A stretch of 64,000 nucleotides of DNA, from the NCBI GenBank assembly GCA_029339195.1, contig JAPTJF010000030.1:124001-188000 (forward strand), read 5' to 3'. The position numbers were made by a program, and so were the translations under genes. The notes beneath the pieces are model-generated. The model was not told where the DNA came from. It saw only the letters and a list, made by a program, of their open reading frames with translations, and ran no database searches. This DNA comes from Micractinium sp. NFX-FRZ. Lineage: Eukaryota; Chlorophyta; Trebouxiophyceae; Chlorellales; Chlorellaceae. The first letter of the stretch is position 1, and every line of letters starts with the position of its first letter. Positions 56,754 through 64,000 of the stretch are shown here, piece after piece.

Positions 56754-59700
56754 ACCTGTGCCCGGCCCCCAAAACACACCATCAGACCACCAGATGCAGG
56801 CAGAAAGAAGCAGCAACCCAGGGAACCCACATCCCGCCCCCTCACTCCAGGAAAGAGTTCATGGTCAGCAGTCCCTGCACGGCGGTGACGGGGATCATGA
56901 AGAAGGCGGCCATCACCCAGAAGGTCACCCACATGGCCAGGTTGCGGCCTGCAGGCAGGGGTGGGGAAGGGAATCAGCGGGGGGCGGGGGAACTGGCGCG
57001 AAAACAACAAACAGAACCGCTACACAACAAAGCAGCCCTGGCTCGCCGCTCGCGCGGGCCTCCACCACACAGGCAGCTGCCTCCCCACCACCCACTCACC
57101 AGAGCGCTCCCACACGCGGTAGCCCAGGTTCTTCCACACAATCTCCTCGGCCCGCGGGGCGGCCTGCATGCGCCACGTGCTCAAGTCCTCGCTCATCAGC
57201 GTGCGGGCAGCCACCACCTGCGGGGGGTGTGAGAGCAGGGCCGGGCAGGGCAAAAGGGTGAGAACAGGGAGGAATGTGAGGCGTTTCTTCGACTGCCTCA
57301 GACAACTCGACACTTGAGAGGGAGTGCGTTCCGCCAGCGGCAGGTGCTCAAGCCCTCATTCATCAGATCGTGAAAAGTAGGCGGGCAGGTGGGCGCCGGC
57401 TGTCCAGCTTCAGCACAGCACAGCAGCAGCAACAGCACAGCACACCACAGCACAGCACAGCGCAGCACAGCAGCAGCAGCAGGAGCAGCAGCAGCAGCAG
57501 CAGCAAAGCTTGCCTGGCTGGTGCGTCGGCGGAAGGTGACAAAGGCTGCGGGGTAGAGGAAGTCGGGGGCGCGGGCCGCCTCCTGCTCTTGCAGGATCAG
57601 GCGGCGCAGCTCCGTCAGGCGGTCCCTGCAGCATATGTTTCAGTGGGGGCACAATGCTTACTGAACAACAGGGGCCCAGCGTGCAGGATCAGGCGGGGCA
57701 GCTCGGTCAGGCGGTCCCTGCAGCACATGTTTCAGTGGGAGGGGCAGTGCTCAGTGACCAACAACAAGCTGGATGACGCAATGTGGGGGATCAGCCGGGG
57801 CAGTTGGCTACATCAGGAGGACCCTGCGGGGCGGGGCGGGGCGGGCGGGCCGACCGTGCACATACATTGCCTCCCAGTCGGATCCTGGCTGCCACCTGCC
57901 ACTGCAGTTGCACACTGTACCGCAAACTGTACCGCACACGGTGCCGCCCCACCGTACCGCCCCCCACCTGTAGAACTCCAGCGCCTCCACCTTGGCGGGC
58001 TTCATCCCGTACTTCTGCTTGCCCCACTCCCCCATCTTCAGGCCAATCACGGTGACCTGCGGGAGGCTCGTGGGGAATAGAAACACAGGGGAGGCACAAA
58101 GGCTGTCAGCACACCAGGCACAAGTCGTCGGATGGCCCCCACTCCCCCAGCCCAGTCACGGTGACCTGCAACACATGGGTTGGCAATGGTACAACAAGAC
58201 ATTGCTGTGCGCATCCAGGCAGACTTCTGCTTGCCCCACTGCCCCATCGTTCTCCCAATCACGGTGACCTGCGTGGGTTGGGTAGGGCAAAGACAATCTG
58301 GCTTGACATAGTCGGGCGTGCTGCAGCGTGCCCCGCTCCCCCATCTTCAAAGCCCGGTCATGCCAGGCCTCCTGCCCCCGCGCAGCGTGAGGGTGCCCCC
58401 TCACCTTCTTGGGCTTGAGCGCCTTGCCGCGCCGCTTGAGGGAGATGTAGTTGTCCACCAGGTCGGTCATCGCCAGCTGGACCTGCAGAGGTTGTGATGA
58501 CGAATTGAGGGACAGGCACGCAAGTGGCACGCATGCATTTGAGTGGCCAGATTGACCTGCGGCGATTGTGTGATGAAAAGCAGGAACTCGGTCGAAGGCA
58601 CACCTGCGTGATGGCTCATGAGTGGTGCCCGTGATCCAGGATTCACGACCAGGCAGGGAGGGAGGGGGGGAGGGAGCCAAGCGGGGGGGCGGTGCAATTG
58701 GGCGCCCCAAGGCGAAGCTCGCCTGCATTGCCGCACGCACAGCAAACACCCCAGCTGGCCCACCCACCTTCTCGTATTCCGCGACCAGAGGGTCCAGGCG
58801 GACGGTGTTGTGGCACATGTGCACCTGAAAGGGTGGGTGGGGGGTGAGCAGGGCAGTGGGGTCGTTTGATGGGGTGGACGGAGTGGGGTTGAGGTCGAGG
58901 CGGCAGGTTTGTAATGCGCCCGGGGGGGCGTGGGGTGGCGGGAGCCGGTGAGGGGCGGCACCCCCGCCCCGCCTGCCGCACACCGCAGGACTGGTTCATT
59001 GAGCTTGCCGCCCTGGCGTGCCGTTTTGAGTGTCTTAAAACTCGCACTTCCCACCGGCCCACTCACACCCCGGCCCGGGCCTGGTCTGTCCTCATCAAAA
59101 TGAAAAGGGTTTGTGTGCTGGCCAGGCTGGCCCCGCCCAGGTCCTCCCCGACAGTTGGCATGTTCACAACCATTATCATGAAAAGGGTGTGTTGATTAAA
59201 GAACAAAAAAACAACTGAGAGCTCACCGCGCTCAGGTCCTCGCCATAGATCTTCTGGAACTCGCTCTCCACCATGCCCGCCACGCTGCCGTCGCGGTCCA
59301 GGATCTGCAGGAAAGCAAGCGGAAGGGAGAGTGCACAAATGATGATGAAGGGGGGATGATGGGGGGTCTGACCATCCCCTTGTAAAAGAAGTAGGTAGAA
59401 GGCGAGTGGAATGAAGTTATGCCGGTGCGAGGGGCGCCACATCAGCAACCGCATCCAAAGGGGGTAGCGCCTTCATTTTCCTTCATTTTCCACTCTTTTT
59501 CTATCTTTGTTATCAACGAATTAACAACAACTCACGTCCTTCACTGCGGTGGCCCACTCGTCGCGCATCTCCCAGCGGCCGGTCGCCGCGTCGATTTGGA
59601 TGTGGCCCGTGCTGAGGGCGGCGGCGGCGGCGGCGTTGTCGGCGTCTGCGGCATTGGGGGTTGGGAGAGGAGGGGGGCAGATGCAGGTGACTGGGGTTTG

Positions 59701-62700
59701 CGGGGGGGTTGGGGCATGTGAGAGGCATGGCGGCCCAAAACAACAGAGGGACAGCATAGTCCGACAATGGAGACAGAGGGAGGGAGGGAAAGCGCAAGGG
59801 ACAGAGACAGCGAGGGAGAGAGAATGGGGGCGGCTGCGTCAAGTGCTTGTTGCGCCTGCTCAGTAGTGCTCAGCAGCAGCAGCAGCAGCAGCGACGGCAG
59901 CAGCAGCAGCAGCAGCGGCGGCAGCAGCAGCAGCAGCAGGCGCATTGTCGTCCACAACAGAAAGACAGCTCACCCACGCCATCCTTCTAGCCGGCACCCT
60001 TGGCCACCCTGGGACACGCCCGGGCCACGCAGACACAGGAACAGAGCTAGTCCAGATTTCCGCCTGACCGGACACAAAAAGAGGAGAAGAGCTCACCCGC
60101 GTCCCCCTTGCCAGCAATCTTGGCGACGTTGGGCACGGCGGCGGCGCTGACCGCCGACTTGGTGCGGGCCGCAAGCATGTTGGCCTGGGCAAACGCCTTC
60201 TGCTTGATGCCTGCGCAAAAGAGGAGGGGGAATTGAGGTGTAGGGGAGGAGGGGACGTGGAGGTTTAGGGTAGGGTTGCCAGGTCTGAAATGTGCAGCCC
60301 TGCTGCCGGCGTGGGGGAGTGCGGGGTTGCCAGGTCGGGGGGAACGCCTTCCTCTTGATGCCTGTGCAAAAGAAGGGGACAGCGAGGGTCAGGGTAGGGG
60401 TGGCAGGTCTGGAGTGTACGCCTTCCGCTTGATGCCTGCACAGAGGGGGGTGGGGTGGCTTTTGTGCTGAGGTTGCGCCGTCAGCTAGCAAGCATGTTGG
60501 CCTGGGCAAAGGGCAAACGCCTTCTGCTTGATGCCTGCACACAAAAGAGGTGGGGAGATTGAGGTGTAGGGGAGGAGGGGGCACGGAGGTTCAGGGAAGG
60601 GTTGCCAGGTCTGGAGTGTGCAGCCCTGCTGCCAGAGCGCATGCGCCCCCACGCGGCCTGCGCCCCCCACCGGAGCAGCTGCACCCCGCCTGCCAGACAG
60701 AGCAGGCCGATGCAGGCAACAGAAGCTAACCAACAGCGCGTGCTCACTCTTGGGGATGAGCTTGAGCAGCGTGCCGTCGGCGCGGTTGGGGATGGTGCCG
60801 TACGCCACGCCGGGCACGTCCTGCCAGGGGAGAGGAGGGAGGGAGGGAGGGAGGTGCAGGGGGCATGCTGGGCATGCTGATTGAGAGGGCCGCGATTCAG
60901 AGCGCCCCACAAAAGGACGGGAAGGGTGGGCAGGGAAGCGGGCAGGCAGGCTGACCACCCAGGATGGCAGGCAGGCAGGCAGGCAGGCAGAGCAGCAGCC
61001 CCTGCCCCCTCCCTCCCCCTCTTCACCTGCACCAGCACTGTGTGCGACTCGGCGCCGGGCGGCTGGTTGAGCAGGTAAAAGATGCGCAGGCGCAGGGCCT
61101 CCTTGTTGTACCTGCAGCGGTACAAGCACAGAGGGGGGCAGGCAGTACAATACACGTCAGCGTGGGGCGGCACAGTGCCAGCGGCTGCTTGCTGGCCTCC
61201 TCGTCGCGCCTGGCGACAGGCGCCCCATCCCACCCACCCGCCCCCAAACACGCGTCCACAGGTATACACTAGGTGCACACTCCCCACTCACTTCCACAGC
61301 CAGTAGTAGACGACGAATGTGACCACCCATGTGACGACGGTGTGCGCCCACAGGCGGGGGGAGCGGGCGGCGATGTTCGACATGGTGGTCTTGTCCAGGG
61401 AGGTGAAGGTGTACTTGACCTCCTGGTAGGAGGCGTCCCACTTCCAGCCATACCTGCAGGAGGCAGTTTGTTGGTCCAGGGGCGCGTGTTTGAAACAAAA
61501 GAAGAAGAACCGGACAAAATGACTTCCTGGCAGGAGGGGTCCCACCTCCAGCCGTGCTTGTCACCCTCCCCATCTCCCATCTCCCCTTCACCCGTCCCCT
61601 CCCCCTCTTACTCCCCCCCCTCACTTGGCATAATCAGGACCCAGCACGGCGTCCGGGTCGGGCAGCGGCGGCACGGTGTCCAGATACTTCCACCACGTCA
61701 TGCCGGGGGGGGCGGGGGGCACATCGTCGTCATAAAAGTCTGCAGGGGGGGAGGCCGGGGGTGACACGAAGGCACGTGGGCTGGGCTGAGAACGAGGTGC
61801 AAGGAACGCTTTAGAAGAGCGGCTGGTTAAAAGGTGACAGAGTCAAAGGGGGCATGCAGGCGGCTGCCCTGTGCCAGAACACAAAACAGAAAGCACACCT
61901 CGGGGCGACCTTGACGATCTGCCCCCATCCCGGCACCTGGCACGACGGCCCCTGGCGGGAACCACATGTCCCAAAAGGAAGGGGCAAGACCCAAAACAGA
62001 AAAAGCGCACCTGGGGGCTTGATGATCGCCCCATCCGCCGTCTCTGTGGGCTCCTCGCCGGGCGGCGCCGGCGGGGGGGGCGTGTTGGCCCACCAGGCCA
62101 GCGGATTCTTGGACAGCTGCGTGCCGCCGGCGTTCTGCAGCAGCAAGGTTTTGGTACAGCACAATCAAGACATCGCACAACGGACGGAAGATGCGAGGGC
62201 CCACCAGGCCAGCGGGTTCTTGGAGAGCTGCGTGCCGCCGGCGTTCTGCAGCGGCGGTTTTGGGTAGGAATTGGTCGAAGTTTGGTCAGAATGTACGTAT
62301 GGGACGCGCGTGGGTTGTTGGGAAACCGTGGCCGCCGATGTGCCGCACCTGCTGCAGAAAAGGAGAACGAAACCTTGCGTGCCTGGCACTGCTGCGCATG
62401 ACCAGAGCGCATGCTCACAGAAACCGACTCATCAACGGTGCATACGTTCATCATAGGTTCATGTGAGTGTCGGAGGCATCCCGCTCGCTGTGCGCCATGA
62501 GCCTGCCCACCTCCACTCCCAGCACACCGCTGCCTTGATTGAGATAGAGATTGCGATAGAGACAAAGAAAAACGGACAAAAACGGACACAAACAACCGGT
62601 GCCCTCACTCTCACCCACCGGGTCCGCCATGAGCGTGCCACCTCGACAAACCTAGCACCACTGCCTTGAAAGAAGATTGAAAATAACACCAACCCCAGGT

Positions 62701-63946
62701 GCCTTCACCCGCCTGGCCCGCCGCGACGTCAGCAGCAGCAACCACTTCACAGAGGCATGCACGTTGACGCCCCCACCCTTGATTGAAAGAAAGGAAGGAA
62801 GAAGGAAAACACAGACACACAAACACCAGGTGTGCTGTGCCCTCGCTGCACCCACCGGGTCCGCCATGAGCGTGTCCACCTCGACTCCCAGCACACCGCT
62901 GCCTTGATTGAGATAGAGATTGAGGTAGAGAAAAGAAAGAAACAAAAGGGACACAAACCACCGGTGCCCTCACTCCACCCACCGGGTCCGCCATGAGCGT
63001 GTCCACCTCTGAGCCGGTGCAGTTGATGGGCAGGATGATGGCCAGCACCAGGAAGGAGATGATGCAGAAGAGCTCAAAGCCTGCGCAGGGCGGGGGACAG
63101 GGGGAGGGACAGAAGCAGGGGGGCGTGGTGAGAGGAGAGGATCTCGAAGCCTGTGCAGGGCGGGGGGCAGGGGGAGGGGCAGAAGAGGGGGGCGTGGTCA
63201 GAGGAGAGGATCTCAAAGCCTGCGCACGAGAGGGGGGGCGGGGCTGAGGTGAGATGAGAGGATCTCAAAGCCTGTGCACGAGGGGGGGGGCGGGCCGAGG
63301 GGCCGAGGGAGGGGGGGGGGGCGTGGTGAGATGGTGCAGCGGGGCTCAAAGACTGAAAGGGAGGGCACCCGAGCACGACATGTGAGTCAGAACAGGGGGT
63401 TTGAACAGACGGGAGGCAGAGCAGCTGCTCACCCATGCGCAAGATCTTGATGTACAGGGCCGCATCCACGCCCGCACTTCGTATCACCTCCGCCTCGCTC
63501 ATCCACAACACCTGCGCGGTTGTTAATTGGTTAATGGGAGGGAGGGAGAGGGAGCAGCGCGGTGTTCAAATCACGTGCTGCATTGAGGCAGTGAGAGGGC
63601 GGGGGGCGGGGGCACAAGGGGGCAGGAGGATGCGGCTGCTGGCGCCGCCTCCCCACGCCCCCCGTGCCCTGCCGGGCAGGCGCCACACCTTCTTTTGTAG
63701 CTAGGCGAATGAGCAAGGCGCCCGCACCCTCCGCCACAGCACCTCCTCACTATGCAGCACGTCCCGCCTGCCCCTCCCGCTGCTCCTCCTCTCTTGTCGC
63801 TGGCAGATCCCGCCGGTGCACCCCTCCCGCCCGAGCGCACCTGCGGCACCCACTGCCCCAGCTTGCCGCGTATGGCGGGCGGCTTGGGCCCCGGCGTGTG
63901 CCGCTTGGGCGCAAAGAACTTGCGGGTGAAGCGGTTGTCGCGCCAT
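50634..63946 (-). CDS. OSCA/CSC1-type hyperosmolality-gated channel (5' end outside window)
   Basis: The 3' part of the gene is present: 31 exons and 995 aa, continuing past the right edge. Exons: 63946-63841, 63511-63433, 63080-62983, 62134-62011, 61739-61625, 61453-61292, 61111-61027, 60820-60748, 60210-60097, 59645-59536, 59304-59227, 58824-58768, 58482-58405, 58056-57968, 57625-57514, 57217-57100, 56948-56846, 56363-56252, 55834-55769, 55414-55355, 55105-55025, 54639-54535, 54298-54221, 53761-53691, 53368-53317, 53042-52903, 52353-52257, 51971-51907, 51420-51309, 51077-51002 and 50806-50634. Diagnostic segments are SEAEVIRSAGVDAALYIKIL, LVLAIILPINCTGSE, FVAGTFANQLDQFINDP, YFAHNYLVWKYQLVYTYNP and YQSGGRAWTRVFDQ. 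The order follows OSCA/TMEM63 proteins: N-terminal helices, cytosolic domain, then the pore-containing helix bundle. The expected role is a mechanosensitive or osmosensitive cation channel. The C-terminal tail is Ala/Glu-rich. Intron 15 (in-window numbering) has a GC donor. Many introns carry echo copies. Confidence 0.9.
51251..51287. repeat. (AT)n followed by (AC)n
   Basis: ATATATATAT at 51251-51260 is followed by about eleven AC units, in an intron of the channel gene. Confidence 0.95.
53820..53870 (-). repeat. Echo of OSCA exon with FCIVCPLIAP, acceptor side
   Basis: A nearly perfect copy of 53735-53775 (GGGGCACACGATGCAGAAGG core with its acceptor) lies about 90 bp upstream in the transcript. 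A donor-side copy of the same exon lies at about 53560-53640. Both ends of one exon are therefore echoed. Confidence 0.85.
54430..54490 (-). repeat. Echo of OSCA exon 22 donor junction
   Basis: A copy of 54520-54580 (coding FLAGTERAK plus GTAGG donor) is repeated about 90 bp downstream in the intron, with the donor preserved. Confidence 0.85.
56500..56640 (-). repeat. Echo copies of OSCA exon 17 donor junction
   Basis: Two copies of the exon end (real copy 56841-56885, coding VQGLLTMNSFLE), at about 56595-56640 and 56500-56535. All three retain CTCACTCCAGGAA-like donors. Confidence 0.85.
56712..56752. repeat. (AC)n microsatellite
   Basis: About 20 AC units in the intron that also holds the echo copies of exon 17. 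A shorter (AC)n lies at 56221-56241. Confidence 0.95.
57675..57735 (-). repeat. Echo of OSCA exon 15 acceptor junction
   Basis: A copy of 57590-57650 (coding DRLTELRRLILQ with its CTGCAG acceptor) lies about 95 bp upstream in the transcript. The shared core is TCAGGCGGTCCCTGCAGCA. Confidence 0.85.
58130..58350 (-). repeat. Echo copies of OSCA exon 14 acceptor junction
   Basis: Three copies of the exon start (real junction 58056, coding VTVIGLKMGEWGKQK) occur at about 58130-58165, 58215-58275 and 58325-58350. The first two keep CACGGTGACCTGC with an intact acceptor. Confidence 0.85.
60335..60545 (-). repeat. Echo copies of OSCA exon 9 acceptor junction
   Basis: The exon start (real junction 60210, coding IKQKAFAQANML) is repeated at about 60340-60370, 60415-60440 and 60490-60545. 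Each has CTTGATGCCTG, i.e. an acceptor followed by IKRKAF- or IKQKAF-coding sequence. Confidence 0.9.
62195..62255 (-). repeat. Echo of OSCA exon 4 acceptor junction
   Basis: An almost exact 50-bp copy of 62085-62140 (coding NAGGTQLSKNPLAWWA with its acceptor) lies about 115 bp upstream in the transcript, and it is open in the same frame. Confidence 0.9.
62470..62905 (-). repeat. Echo copies of OSCA exon 3 donor junction
   Basis: Three copies of the exon 3 end (real donor at 62982, coding EVDTLMADP) occur at about 62850-62900, 62605-62660 and 62470-62540. They share GTCCGCCATGAGCGTG and are interleaved with repeats of an AAAGAAAG-rich spacer. Confidence 0.85.
63140..63290 (-). repeat. Echo copies of OSCA exon 3 acceptor junction
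   Basis: Three short copies of the exon 3 start (real junction 63080), at about 63140-63165, 63205-63232 and 63252-63285. They share ATCTCAAAGCCTG with acceptor-like TGTGCA/TGCGCA. Confidence 0.8.
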
Positions 63947-64000
63947 CTGCACGCAGGGGTCGAAGGGGGCAGGGCAGAGGGGCAGTCACACGGACCCAGA
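63947..64000 (-). other. Intron of the OSCA-type channel gene at window edge
   Basis: The acceptor GTGCAG is at 63952-63947. Everything to the right is intron. The missing 5' exons should encode the first transmembrane helix. Confidence 0.6.

Noticed and set aside
1..64000. tRNA or rRNA genes, transposon ORFs, viral insertions
   Set aside because: I looked for tRNA B-box sequences, reverse transcriptase or transposase motifs and long terminal repeats and saw none that could be supported.

Overview
The window looks like nuclear DNA of a green alga, most likely a GC-rich Chlorella-type (trebouxiophyte) species. The evidence is the strongly GC-rich sequence, genes cut by many short introns (mostly GTGAG or GTGCG donors and GCAG acceptors), Ala/Gln/Gly-rich low-complexity protein segments, and plant/algal gene families (GT14 glycosyltransferase, ABCD-type half transporter, OSCA channel, SOUL proteins). 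No TGTAA signal of the volvocalean kind was found in the gene ends I read, which weakly argues against Chlamydomonas relatives. The organism assignment is inference; no sequence search was possible.

Layout. A signal-peptide beta-helix membrane protein (minus, 358-11553) is followed by an F-box-like/LRR protein (plus, 12340-14370), a MAK/ICK-type protein kinase (minus, 14852-18514) and a large RING-finger protein (plus, 19167-26894). Next come two tandem SOUL heme-binding-domain genes (minus, 27773-31483 and 32055-35727), a 70-residue zinc-ribbon protein (plus, 36272-37030) and a GT14-like glycosyltransferase (minus, 37505-41999). An ABCD-type half transporter (minus, 42626-48888) and the 3' part of an OSCA/CSC1-type channel (minus, 50634 to beyond the right edge) complete the window. 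I resolved ten genes exon by exon. In all nine complete models the exon lengths sum to whole codons and the reading phase is kept across every junction, and the partial OSCA model is also in phase throughout. Junction positions were counted by eye and could be off by a base where noted.

The genes do not form one pathway. Three encode membrane proteins (beta-helix surface protein, half ABC transporter, OSCA channel), one a Golgi-type glycosyltransferase, and two encode anchored SOUL proteins. The kinase, RING and LRR proteins are regulatory or adaptor types.

The most unusual property is shared by nearly all the genes. Introns repeatedly contain one to four degenerate copies of the adjacent exon end together with its splice site ('echo exons'). 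They look like local tandem duplications of exon-intron junctions in which the spliceosome keeps using the exon-proximal copy, so introns lengthen without changing the protein. The clearest arrays are the five copies of the Walker-B exon end at 42998-43600, the 133-bp repeat at 4865-5285, and the arrays at 60200-60545 and 62470-63285. A second feature is an unusually high share of GC-AG introns, 8 of about 116.
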